64,000 bases of DNA from an uncultured Prevotella sp. (GTDB taxonomy: Bacteria > Bacteroidota > Bacteroidia > Bacteroidales > Bacteroidaceae): contig USRA01000002.1 of NCBI GenBank assembly GCA_900557035.1, positions 8,785 through 72,784 of the forward strand. Reading direction: 5' to 3'. The translations under genes and the position numbers were made by a program. Of this stretch, positions 1-8,351 are shown piece by piece. Under the pieces are notes generated by a model that saw only the letters and a list, made by a program, of their open reading frames with translations, did not search any database and had not been told where the DNA came from. How positions within the stretch are numbered: position 1 is the stretch's first letter; each line of letters opens with the position of its first letter.

Positions 1-13
1 CTAATTTTGATTG

Positions 14-21
14 CAAAGATA
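14..21 (-). promoter_or_regulatory. Possible -7 promoter box for a gene left of the window
   Basis: Read on the minus strand this is TATCTTTG, a match to the Bacteroidetes -7 consensus TAnnTTTG. The -33 partner is poor (ATTG with a 22-nt spacer). It would drive a leftward gene starting outside the window, divergent from the efflux operon. No gene lies in the first 150 bases. Confidence 0.3.
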
Positions 22-113
22 CTAAATTTTACTTAAAACACGGCAATCATCGAAGTATAGGTACTTGCCTTTTAGTTTTTTTTAGAAAAAATGCTATAAA
101 ATCATCTCTCTTT

Positions 114-145
114 CTTGGTAATATAACAAAAATTCTGTATTTTTG
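114..145 (+). promoter_or_regulatory. Promoter of metal-efflux operon
   Basis: TATTTTTG at 138-145 fits the -7 consensus TAnnTTTG. CTTG at 114-117, 20 nt upstream, is a one-mismatch -33 box. It lies about 15 nt before the ATG of the first gene of the efflux operon. Confidence 0.5.
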
Positions 146-159
146 TAGCCAAATTGCAA

Positions 160-582
160 ATGAGGAAAAGAAGATTATACATATTCAGTCTCTGGATAGC
201 TACATTGAGTATATTGCTATCTACGGTGATGACCCATCATCACCACATGGGGCGTATCTGTATGATTCAGGAGCAATGTGAGCAGGATGGCAACATCAAT
301 GATGAGCATACCGAACATCATGAACAGGAAAATGACAGCGACCGTGAGAACTGTAGCGTTCGTCAAATGCATCAGTTTGTTGTCAATTCCAAGGTGGTGA
401 AGGGTGTCCGCAAGTTGCTGGTAGATGAGAACCATCAGTTGATGGTCCTGTCTTGTTCTTCTCTTTTAACTCTCCCTCGTCTCTCGCTTATTTCAGTGAG
501 ATGGCAGCATGTGGCAGCTTCTCCGCTTGCTGAGGAACTGGCGGCAGGCTATAGCAGACGGGGACCTCCTTCTATTTTATGA
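160..582 (+). CDS. Small His-rich protein heading the metal-efflux operon (DUF6769-like)
   Basis: A 140-residue protein with an N-terminal hydrophobic segment (IFSLWIATLSILLSTVMT), then a run of four histidines and a middle region rich in His, Glu and Asp. The N terminus is probably a signal or anchor that places the acidic, histidine-rich part in the periplasm. I recognise the type as the small DUF6769-like proteins found before RND metal-efflux genes in Bacteroidetes; a role in metal binding or sensing is inference from composition and position. An upstream TTG at 154 would extend the frame, but the ATG at 160 fits the promoter better. The next gene starts 173 nt downstream; that gap holds only a short hairpin (GCAACTGAGTTGC). 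Confidence 0.6.
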   Translation: MRKRRLYIFSLWIATLSILLSTVMTHHHHMGRICMIQEQCEQDGNINDEHTEHHEQENDSDRENCSVRQMHQFVVNSKVVKGVRKLLVDENHQLMVLSCSSLLTLPRLSLISVRWQHVAASPLAEELAAGYSRRGPPSIL

Positions 583-755
583 TTTTACAAGTTTGCCACT
601 TGGTTGCAAAAATCGGTTTGAAGATTCGAATGCAACTGAGTTGCAAGGGTTTTTGTGTACTTTTGCCACCGGATTTTTGATAAGATTCGTGGTGTGAAAT
701 TGTTGTGTAGAATTGTAAAATAGGTAGAATTATAAAATAGAAGGAAAAAACAAAC

Positions 756-2000
756 ATGAAACGAATAGTTTTGATTGTCGTCGTTACGGCGATTGCCTGG
801 GCTGGATTTGCTTTCTTCGCGAAACAGACTGGTTCAGAGGCTCATGCACACGAGGAGCATGAGCCTGAAGAAGTAGATTTTGATCATATTCCGTTGACTG
901 CCAAGCAGGTCAGCACCGTAGATTTGAAGATGGGGGAGGCTGTGGAGCGCGAGATGGATGCTACCATAGAAGCGAAAGGATCGCTCGTACTGCGTGCACA
1001 GGCGATGGGTGATGTTGCCTCTTTGATGGGCGGTATCGTGAAATCTATTTTTGTAAAAGAAGGACAGCTTGTTCATAAAGGACAGGTTGTTGCTACCGTT
1101 GAAAATACAGATGTGGTAAGTCTTCAGCGTGAGTATTATTCTGCTGCCAAGGAGTGTGAACTTGCCAAGGCGGATTTGGAGCGCCAACTTCTGCTCAGTA
1201 AGCAGGGAGCAGGCGTGAAGCGTACCTTACAGCAGACCCAGAAAGATTACCAGGTAGCTCATGCCAATCTTCTGGGTATTGGCAGACAGCTCAGCCAGAT
1301 GGGTATTTCTACTTCCGCTGTATCCAAAGGCAAGTTTACTACGGCGTTCCCTTTGCATGCGCCTATCTCCGGCATCGTGAGCGAGATGACTGCCAGTCTG
1401 GGAAGTTATGCTGATATGCAGACTCCTCTGATGAAGATTAGAAACACCCAGGCGGTGGAATGCGACCTCAATGTCTTCGAGAAGGATTTGGCGAAGGTCA
1501 AGGTGGGCAATCGGGTGACCATAAACCTGACTAACCAGCCTGGCGTAAAACTTTCTGGAACCGTTTATGGCATGAACCAATACTTTAACGATAGTTCGAA
1601 AGCCGTTGCTGTTCACGTAAAGTTGGATGCGGCTAGCGTGAAGAGTTATCTGCATTCTTCGTCAGGCAATACTCATGGCGGAAAGCTTTTCGCAGGTATG
1701 TATGTAAGTGGAAAGATAGCTACAGGCAGCCAGCAGTGTCTCGCTTTGCCATCCCAGGCAATTGTGAGCGCAGATGGCAAGCAGTATGTCTTCGCTCTCA
1801 ATGGAGCTCCCAGCAAGGGTAACTACAGCTTCTCCCGTCATGAGGTGACCACAGGCACTTCGGATGGTAAATATACAGAAGTGAAGCTTTGCGACCATCT
1901 GTTGAAGGGCAAGGATGGAGCTGCCGGCAAGAAGATTGTAACCGCGAACGCTTATTATCTGGCTTCGCTTACGGGCGAACATGGTGAGCATGCACATTAA
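756..2000 (+). CDS. RND metal-efflux periplasmic adaptor (CzcB/CusB type)
   Basis: Periplasmic membrane-fusion subunit that joins the inner-membrane RND pump to the outer-membrane channel. The 414 residues begin with a hydrophobic anchor (IVLIVVVTAIAWAGFAFF). Next come a lipoyl/barrel-sandwich half (VKSIFVKEGQLVHKGQVVATV), a coiled-coil hairpin, the second half (HAPISGIVSEMTASLGSYAD) and beta-barrel and membrane-proximal domains. Both ends carry His/Glu clusters (EAHAHEEHEPEE near the start, GEHGEHAH at the end), which suit metal capture before hand-over to the pump. The pump gene starts 13 nt downstream, so the two are cotranscribed. Adaptor assignment is firm; the metal is not determined. 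Confidence 0.92.
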   Translation: MKRIVLIVVVTAIAWAGFAFFAKQTGSEAHAHEEHEPEEVDFDHIPLTAKQVSTVDLKMGEAVEREMDATIEAKGSLVLRAQAMGDVASLMGGIVKSIFVKEGQLVHKGQVVATVENTDVVSLQREYYSAAKECELAKADLERQLLLSKQGAGVKRTLQQTQKDYQVAHANLLGIGRQLSQMGISTSAVSKGKFTTAFPLHAPISGIVSEMTASLGSYADMQTPLMKIRNTQAVECDLNVFEKDLAKVKVGNRVTINLTNQPGVKLSGTVYGMNQYFNDSSKAVAVHVKLDAASVKSYLHSSSGNTHGGKLFAGMYVSGKIATGSQQCLALPSQAIVSADGKQYVFALNGAPSKGNYSFSRHEVTTGTSDGKYTEVKLCDHLLKGKDGAAGKKIVTANAYYLASLTGEHGEHAH

Positions 2001-2013
2001 GAAAGGGTAGCTT

Positions 2014-5000
2014 ATGTTTCAGAAACTTATTACATATTCCATTCGCCATAAACTGGTGATTGGAGTACTCTCTATAGCCCTGGCGATATGGGGTGTCTGG
2101 TCGCTGGTGCATCTTCCTTTCGATTCCACCCCAGATATTACAGATAATCAGGTGCAGGTTATCACTCAGGCTCCTTCGCTGGGAGCTCAGGAGGTGGAGC
2201 AATACGTAACCACTCCTGTAGAGATGGCGCTTGCCAATATACCCCGCATCCAGGAACGCCGTAGCATTTCAAGAAGCGGACTCTCAGTTATCACGCTTGT
2301 CTTCGACGATGCTGCCGATATCTATTGGGCACGTTCGCAGGTGAGTCAGGTAGTGGAACAGTTGGAGAAAGAACTGCCAAAGAACACCGAAACCGAGATG
2401 GGACCTATCGCCACCGGATTGGGCGAAATCTACCACTATACCATCCGTGCCAAGGAGGGATACGAGCATAAATACTCGCTCACCCAGCTCAGAACCATGC
2501 AGGACTGGATTGTGCGCAAACAGCTTTCCGGAACCCCGGGCATTGCCGAGGTAAGCGGTTGGGGCGGCTATGTCAAGCAATATGAGGTGGCTATCAATAC
2601 CGACCAGCTGAACGCCAGCGGGGTCTCCGTAAGCGAGGTGTTTGATGCCTTGCAGCGCAACAATGCCAATACGGGTGGCAGCTACATCGAGCAGAATTCC
2701 AACCAGTATTATATCCGAGGCATCGGTGTGGTGAAGAATCTGGAGGATATTGCCAACATCACGGTGAAGACGGTGGATGGAACACCAGTCAAGGTGGGCG
2801 ATGTGGCAAAGGTTCAGCTGGGTCACGCCACCCGTTTCGGTGCCGTTACCCGCAATGGCGAAGGCGAGGTGGTGGCTGGTATCGCCATCATGCTCAAGGG
2901 TGAGAACTTCCAGGAAGTTATCAAAAATGTAAAGGAACGAATCAGTCTGATCCAGAAATCACTTCCGGAAGGAGTAGTGATCGAACCGTTTATCGACCGA
3001 ACCAACCTGGTGGATCGGGTAGAGGGCACCATCGCCCGCAACCTGATTGAAGGCGGACTTATCGTAATTTTCGTACTTGTTATCTTCCTAGGTAACTGGC
3101 GAGCCGGACTTGTTGTAGCAAGTGTCATCCCACTGAGTATGCTCTTTGCCTTCGGTATGATGAAGACCTTTGGCATCGACGGAAACCTGATGTCGCTGGG
3201 AGCCATCGACTTTGGAATGATAGTGGATTCTGCGGTCATCATAGTTGAAGCTGTGGTGACTCATATCAATACCGGTAATTTCTCGCAGCCGGAAGTTCGT
3301 GCTGCTTATCTTGCTCAGTGTCAGAATGGCGGGGCTGCAACTCCATTTGCTCTGACCCAGAAACAGATGGACGAGGAAGTTCATTTCTCAGCTTCCCGAA
3401 TCCGACAGAGTGCTGCGTTCGGCGAAATCATCATTATGATTGTATATATTCCGCTGATGACACTGGTAGGAATCGAAGGAAAGATGTTCCGTCCGATGGC
3501 ACTTACGGTATTCTTTGCCATTCTGGGAGCCTTCATTCTCTCGCTTACCTATGTGCCGATGGCAAGTTCGCTGATGTTAAGTCGAAAGGTACATACCCGA
3601 AAAACATTCTCCGACCGCGTGATAGAGAAGTTGCAGGCATGGTACCGTCCGGTTCTTGACTGGGTCTTGGCACGTAACAAGGATGTCATCACAGGTGCTG
3701 TGGCTCTTTTCTGCGTCAGTGTCGTGGGCTTCAAATATCTGGGAGGCGAATTCATCCCAAGTCTGGAAGAAGGAGACTTTGCCGTGGAAATGAGTATGGC
3801 GCAGGGAACTTCATTGTCGCAGATGGTGGAGAGTTGTACCAAGGCTGAAAAGCTGCTCAAGAAGGAATACCCAGAGATTAAGCAGGTAGTAAGCCGTATA
3901 GGTAGTGCTGAGATTCCTACAGACCCGATGCCGGTAGAACGTGCCGACATCATGATTGCACTGAAACCGAAGGCAGAATGGACCTCTGCCAAGACTACTC
4001 CAGAATTGATGGAGAAGATGGAGGAAACCTTGAGTGCCATTCCTGGATTGGAAGCAGAGATTTCCCAACCCATTCAGATGCGCAACAATGAGCTGCAGAC
4101 AGGTATCAAGCAGGATGTGGCTGTCAAGATATTTGGTGATGATCTGGACGTGCTCACCCAGCAGGCAGGCAAGGTGAAGAAAATGATAGAAGATGTGCCG
4201 GGCGTGAGCGGTATCTTTGTTGAGGAAGTTGCCGGTCTGCCTCAAATCCAGGTAAAATACAACCATGAAAAGATGGCGGCCTACGGGGTTAGTGTGGATG
4301 ATATCAGCGAGATATTGGAAACCACCTTTGCCGGAGCCGTGGCGGGTTCTCTGTACGAAGGAGACAAGAAGTTTGATATCGTACTCCGTATAGATCCTTC
4401 GCAGCGCAACGTGGAGACGCTTGAGCAATTGAACATACCTCTCAAGGATGGTACGAATATTCCGTTGTCCCAGGTGGCAGATATTGATTATTCACCAGCG
4501 CCGGCTCAGGTTTCTCATGAAGATGGTGCCCGCCGCATCTATGTTGGATTTAACGTGAAGGGCAGGGATGTGCAGAGTACCGTGGAGGATATCCAGGAGA
4601 TTCTCGATGAAAAGCTGAAGTTGCCGGATGGCTACTATTATAATTATGGTGGTGAATTTGAAAACCTGCAGAGTGCAACCAACCGTCTGATGGTAGTGAT
4701 ACCGATAGCGCTTGTCATTATCTTGCTGTTGCTCTATGCTACGGTGAAGAATGTCCGTGAGTCGCTCTTCGTCTTCTCTGCCATTCCGCTGGCTGCCATC
4801 GGAGGAGTTTGGGCTTTGTGGCTCAGAGGTATGCCTTTCAGCATCTCGGCAGGTGTCGGCTTCATAGCCCTCTTTGGTGTAGCGGTGCTCAATGGAATCG
4901 TACTTATCGGACAGATGAACCAGATGCAGCGTGAAGAAAAGACTGCAGACAAACTGTCAGCATCCATGGGAGTTACAGAATTGATTCATCATCGCATCAT

Positions 5001-5205
5001 CGAGAGCTGTATGGTTCGCTTGCGTCCTGTCTTGATGACGGCACTTGTCGCCTCTATGGGTTTCCTGCCTATGGCACTTTCCCAGGGTGATGGAGCAGAG
5101 GTACAGCGACCACTGGCTACGGTGGTGATAGGTGGTCTGATAACCAGTACACTGCTCACTTTGCTGGTGTTGCCTGCTATCTACAAGACATTCACCAGGA
5201 AATAG
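2014..5205 (+). CDS. czcA: Heavy-metal RND efflux pump (CzcA family)
   Basis: Inner-membrane proton-driven pump of the heavy-metal RND family, 1063 residues, the usual length. It has an N-terminal membrane helix, two large periplasmic loops and twelve predicted membrane segments. Transmembrane helix 4 contains DFGMIVDSAVIIVEA, with D399, D405 and E412 in the arrangement of CzcA D402/D408/E415. Divalent-cation pumps (Zn/Co/Cd/Ni types) have this set, while Cu/Ag pumps usually replace the first Asp, so Cus-type substrates are less likely. It sits between its adaptor (13 nt upstream) and its outer-membrane factor (31 nt downstream), a complete tripartite operon. Confidence 0.93.
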   Translation: MFQKLITYSIRHKLVIGVLSIALAIWGVWSLVHLPFDSTPDITDNQVQVITQAPSLGAQEVEQYVTTPVEMALANIPRIQERRSISRSGLSVITLVFDDAADIYWARSQVSQVVEQLEKELPKNTETEMGPIATGLGEIYHYTIRAKEGYEHKYSLTQLRTMQDWIVRKQLSGTPGIAEVSGWGGYVKQYEVAINTDQLNASGVSVSEVFDALQRNNANTGGSYIEQNSNQYYIRGIGVVKNLEDIANITVKTVDGTPVKVGDVAKVQLGHATRFGAVTRNGEGEVVAGIAIMLKGENFQEVIKNVKERISLIQKSLPEGVVIEPFIDRTNLVDRVEGTIARNLIEGGLIVIFVLVIFLGNWRAGLVVASVIPLSMLFAFGMMKTFGIDGNLMSLGAIDFGMIVDSAVIIVEAVVTHINTGNFSQPEVRAAYLAQCQNGGAATPFALTQKQMDEEVHFSASRIRQSAAFGEIIIMIVYIPLMTLVGIEGKMFRPMALTVFFAILGAFILSLTYVPMASSLMLSRKVHTRKTFSDRVIEKLQAWYRPVLDWVLARNKDVITGAVALFCVSVVGFKYLGGEFIPSLEEGDFAVEMSMAQGTSLSQMVESCTKAEKLLKKEYPEIKQVVSRIGSAEIPTDPMPVERADIMIALKPKAEWTSAKTTPELMEKMEETLSAIPGLEAEISQPIQMRNNELQTGIKQDVAVKIFGDDLDVLTQQAGKVKKMIEDVPGVSGIFVEEVAGLPQIQVKYNHEKMAAYGVSVDDISEILETTFAGAVAGSLYEGDKKFDIVLRIDPSQRNVETLEQLNIPLKDGTNIPLSQVADIDYSPAPAQVSHEDGARRIYVGFNVKGRDVQSTVEDIQEILDEKLKLPDGYYYNYGGEFENLQSATNRLMVVIPIALVIILLLLYATVKNVRESLFVFSAIPLAAIGGVWALWLRGMPFSISAGVGFIALFGVAVLNGIVLIGQMNQMQREEKTADKLSASMGVTELIHHRIIESCMVRLRPVLMTALVASMGFLPMALSQGDGAEVQRPLATVVIGGLITSTLLTLLVLPAIYKTFTRK

Positions 5206-5236
5206 GCAATTAAGAAGATAACATAAAACATTTAGG

Positions 5237-6511
5237 ATGAACAAGAAAAAAAAGAAAACTATATTCGGGCTGGCAGCAGTTTTGATGCTGCTGGCCCCTT
5301 CAGAGGCAAAGGCTCACCTTTTCGATGCCACCATTCCCGGCACGAAGATGACTTTGGAGCAGTGTTTCCAGTTGGCAGATAAGCAGAACCTGACGTTGCA
5401 GGCTGGAAGAAAATCGATAGAACGTGCCAAGATAATGGAAGGAACGGCATGGGATGTAGATAAGACGGAGATTGCTTTCGGACAGAATCCGGCTTCAAGT
5501 GGCGATACAGATAATGCTCTTGCATTTTCGCAGGGCATCGAATTTCCAACGGTTTATACCGCCCGCCGTGGTCAGCTTAAGGCAGAAACTCAGGCTGAGA
5601 AAAGTCGTCTTGGTGTAACTAATCAGCAGATTAAGCTTGAGATTGCTTCTGCTTATTATGCGATGCTCTATCAGACCCATCGTCTGAGCATCCTTCAGCG
5701 CCAGGATTCTATCCTCGACCGTTATTGCGATGTTGCCGAGAAGCGTTACAAGGCAGGTGAAGCCAGACAGCTGGAGTTCCTTACAGCCGAGCGCTTGCGT
5801 AATGAAAACCATTTAGAGATGGTAAATGTGAAGAGTGAGGCTGAGAACAAGCAGATGGAACTGATGGCATTATTAAATACCGATCAGCCAGTTTTGCCTG
5901 CCGAATCTTATCTCATTGCACTGGAATCTCCTGTCAGCGGAACCTTCAACTATCAGCAGACTGCTGATGCGCAGTATCAGCAAGACCGTCTGAAGGCACT
6001 CGATAAGGAGGTGAAGTGCGCCAAGACTGGTTATGCGCCATCTCTTTCGCTTTCGCTTCGCACCCAGGCTCTCATTTCCAGTTGGGATCCTTATCACATC
6101 GACCGTCAGCGTTTTACCGAGGGTAACTTCTTCGGCTTTGAGATTGGAGTAGGCGTGCCTCTCTTCTACGGCGCTACCAAGGCAAAGGTGAAGGCTGCCA
6201 AGAAGGATCGTGAGGTAGCTGAACTGGAGATGCAGCAGGAGCGGAGAGAAAAGGAACGTGATTATCGCCTAGGCTACAACCGTTTCCAGAATGCAGCCAA
6301 GCGCATGGCTTATTATAACGGCGAGAACATTTCTAAGGCAAAAGAAATCGTTCGCCTTAATACTGCCGAGTATGAGAGTGGAGAAATCAGCTATGTGGAA
6401 TATGCCAATGCCTTGCAGGAGGCGATAGATATGGGTATGAAGCAGGCTGATGTCATCAATGAATATAATGAGGCAGCCTTGGCTTTGCTGGGGCTTTCGA
6501 ATAATCTGTAA
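5237..6511 (+). CDS. Outer-membrane efflux factor (TolC family)
   Basis: Outer-membrane channel that completes the tripartite pump. It has 424 residues, a Lys-rich N terminus and a signal peptide (IFGLAAVLMLLAPSEAKA). Two TolC-type repeats follow: long helices rich in Ala, Glu and Gln alternate with short strands, as in the segment AEKRYKAGEARQLEFLTAERLR and again near the C terminus (YESGEISYVEYANALQEA). It is the last gene of the operon. No other outer-membrane factor occurs in the window, so it might also serve the second RND pair at 56.7-61.0 kb (inference). Confidence 0.9.
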   Translation: MNKKKKKTIFGLAAVLMLLAPSEAKAHLFDATIPGTKMTLEQCFQLADKQNLTLQAGRKSIERAKIMEGTAWDVDKTEIAFGQNPASSGDTDNALAFSQGIEFPTVYTARRGQLKAETQAEKSRLGVTNQQIKLEIASAYYAMLYQTHRLSILQRQDSILDRYCDVAEKRYKAGEARQLEFLTAERLRNENHLEMVNVKSEAENKQMELMALLNTDQPVLPAESYLIALESPVSGTFNYQQTADAQYQQDRLKALDKEVKCAKTGYAPSLSLSLRTQALISSWDPYHIDRQRFTEGNFFGFEIGVGVPLFYGATKAKVKAAKKDREVAELEMQQERREKERDYRLGYNRFQNAAKRMAYYNGENISKAKEIVRLNTAEYESGEISYVEYANALQEAIDMGMKQADVINEYNEAALALLGLSNNL

Positions 6512-6513
6512 TT

Positions 6514-6677
6514 CAACTTTCGCAAGTGAGGGAATTGATAGAAGTTAAAGAAGTTATCACTCCCTACGGTCGTTCGGGAGGTTAAGAGACAATAGTATTC
6601 TTTCGTAAAACGTAGGACATTTGTCCCTTAACTTCCCTCTAACTTCTCTAACTTCCCCACATGCAAAAGTTCAGTAT
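6514..6677. repeat. Imperfect inverted-repeat intergenic element
   Basis: The left end (CAACTTTCGCAAGTGAGGGA) is an imperfect inverted copy of the right end at about 6649-6677. An internal hairpin CTCCC...GGGAG lies at about 6560-6581. The right arm contains short repeats of the form TAACTTCYCT. A second copy of this arm, in opposite orientation, is at 34927-34974. No coding frame is visible. The hairpin could end both converging transcripts (efflux operon and exopolysaccharide operon). Confidence 0.6.
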
Positions 6678-6683
6678 AATAAT

Positions 6684-7319
6684 TTAGAACACTCTTCCGA
6701 AGATAATCTTGATGAAAGTCTTACCTAGGATTCTGGCATCAAACCACCATGAGCGATGCTCCAGGTAGTAAAGGTCCATGTCCAGGCGGCGCAACATCTT
6801 CTCCATCGTATCTGTGTATCCGTTATAGAGGGTTGCGTAGGAAGTAACACCAGGGCGAATCTGATACAGATTCTTATATCTAGGGTCATGCTCCATAATC
6901 TGGTCTATGTAGAACTTTCGATCTGGTCTTGGACCAATAAACGACATATCGCCACAAATCACGTTCCAAAGTTGAGGAAGTTCATCCAGATGGTGTTTTC
7001 TCAGAAACTTGCCGATATGGGTAAGCCGCTTATCTTTTTTATGGGAACAGAGCTGAGGACCGTTCTTCTCTGCATCCACCGTCATGCTTCTGAATTTATA
7101 GATGTTGAAGGGGCGTCCAAACCGACCGATGCGTTCCTGCTTGAAAATAGCTGGTCCACCATCTTCACATCTTACCATTATATATATTAGAAGCATGAGA
7201 GGCGAAACGAGCAGTAAGCAGATTGTTGCTAACAGAAAGTCGCCAGCTCGCTTGACGTTTCGCTCCATAGCACTCATTCCATCTACTATGACTTTTGTCT
7301 TAACAATACTATTTCTCAT
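6684..7319 (-). CDS. Priming sugar transferase (polyprenyl-phosphate sugar-1-phosphate transferase)
   Basis: Transfers the first sugar-1-phosphate to undecaprenyl phosphate to begin the repeat unit. The 211 residues are the short form: one N-terminal membrane segment (FLLATICLLLVSPLMLLIYIMV) plus the catalytic domain, without the long N-terminal membrane domain of WcaJ/WbaP. Motifs of the bacterial sugar transferase family are visible: FKQERIGRFGRPFNIYKFRSM, LRKHHLDELPQLWNV, and GDMSFIGPRPD. It is the last gene of the leftward exopolysaccharide cluster. Confidence 0.9.
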   Translation of the reverse strand: MRNSIVKTKVIVDGMSAMERNVKRAGDFLLATICLLLVSPLMLLIYIMVRCEDGGPAIFKQERIGRFGRPFNIYKFRSMTVDAEKNGPQLCSHKKDKRLTHIGKFLRKHHLDELPQLWNVICGDMSFIGPRPDRKFYIDQIMEHDPRYKNLYQIRPGVTSYATLYNGYTDTMEKMLRRLDMDLYYLEHRSWWFDARILGKTFIKIIFGRVF

Positions 7320-7375
7320 ATAGAGTTATTCCATTTACTATATAAACGTAAAGTTGTGCAATATATTATATTTAG

Positions 7376-8185
7376 CTATCCTTTTCTTTTAACAAAGCAG
7401 TAACTATCCAGTTTTCTCTTCATTAGCTTCAGAATGTATGTTGGCAAAAACAAAAAAGCAAAGTAGAAGCAAGCCTTCATCCGTCCATACCCCAGAATCC
7501 TACGATAAACAGCTATATTGTATTTAGCAAGTGACATCTTGCTGCTGGATATGGAATGCTTGTGGCGGCAATACACTGCCAGCGGCTGGTTGGGGTAGGA
7601 ATAACACACCTTGCAATCTTTCAGGATTTGCAGGAAGAGTGCCCAATCCTGTCGCTTACGCAAAGTGGGCATATAGTATTTTCTGCCCAGCAGTTGGGTA
7701 TCATAGATAGCAGTGAGGCAACCTATTTTATTATCCCGCTTCATCATAGAGAAAGTGATTTTGGGCGGTGCGATATTGATGCCTACAGATTTTTGTTCGT
7801 TAAAATTAAAAATGAAGTATGAGGTACAGGATAAAGCACACTGTTTCTGGTTCATGAAGGCGATTTGCTTTTCCAGTTTATCCAGAGTCCACTGGTCGTC
7901 ACAGTCACAGAAAGCGATGTATCTTCCCTTGGCACGTTCTATGCTCTTATTCCGAGCATATCCTGCTCCATGGTTGTGGTCAAGATAGAGCACATCCACC
8001 CGGCTATCCTTTTCCTCTATCTCGTGCAGAATATCCAGAGTTACCGGATCTGTGGAACCATCATCTGTAATCAGTAGTTCCAGGTCAAGATAGGTTTGAT
8101 CTAGGATACTACTTATGCTGTCGGCAAGATATTTGCCGGCATTATAAGTAGGCATGATAACTGATACTAACCTGTTCCTATCCAT
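7376..8185 (-). CDS. Glycosyltransferase family 2
   Basis: GT-A fold glycosyltransferase for the polysaccharide repeat unit, 269 residues from the chosen start. It opens with LVSVIMPTYNAGKYLADSI, then ITDDGSTD and the metal-binding region CDCDDQW typical of GT2. The frame extends 26 codons further upstream, but family members begin right before the VSVIMPTYN strand, so the ATG at 8185 is chosen. The C terminus is basic and aromatic, possibly membrane-associating. The sugar substrate cannot be read from sequence. Confidence 0.88.
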   Translation of the reverse strand: MDRNRLVSVIMPTYNAGKYLADSISSILDQTYLDLELLITDDGSTDPVTLDILHEIEEKDSRVDVLYLDHNHGAGYARNKSIERAKGRYIAFCDCDDQWTLDKLEKQIAFMNQKQCALSCTSYFIFNFNEQKSVGINIAPPKITFSMMKRDNKIGCLTAIYDTQLLGRKYYMPTLRKRQDWALFLQILKDCKVCYSYPNQPLAVYCRHKHSISSSKMSLAKYNIAVYRRILGYGRMKACFYFAFLFLPTYILKLMKRKLDSYCFVKRKG

Positions 8186-8277
8186 TTCAATATTGTTCTT
8201 TCTATTTTCTTGTTTATATCTATAATAACGTTTGGGATGTCTTATTATTGCAGTATGACACAAAAAAGTGCAAATTA

Positions 8278-8309
8278 TTTGGTACTTTCAATTATTTCTT
8301 CTACTTTTG
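8278..8309 (+). promoter_or_regulatory. Near-perfect promoter for the embedded opposite-strand gene
   Basis: TTTG at 8278-8281 and TACTTTTG at 8302-8309, spaced 20 nt, match both boxes of the Bacteroidetes promoter. It lies inside the 5' part of the open frame that begins at 8268, so the true start must be downstream (8352). Confidence 0.75.
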
Positions 8310-8351
8310 CATTGTATAACCAATTATTGCATAGGCATAAAAATAGAAAAG

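Noticed and set aside
154..159. TTG start for the first gene
   Set aside because: It adds only two codons; the ATG at 160 fits the promoter and signal segment.
8268..8351. Longer N terminus of the beta-propeller gene
   Set aside because: A near-perfect promoter lies inside it, so it would be upstream of transcription.
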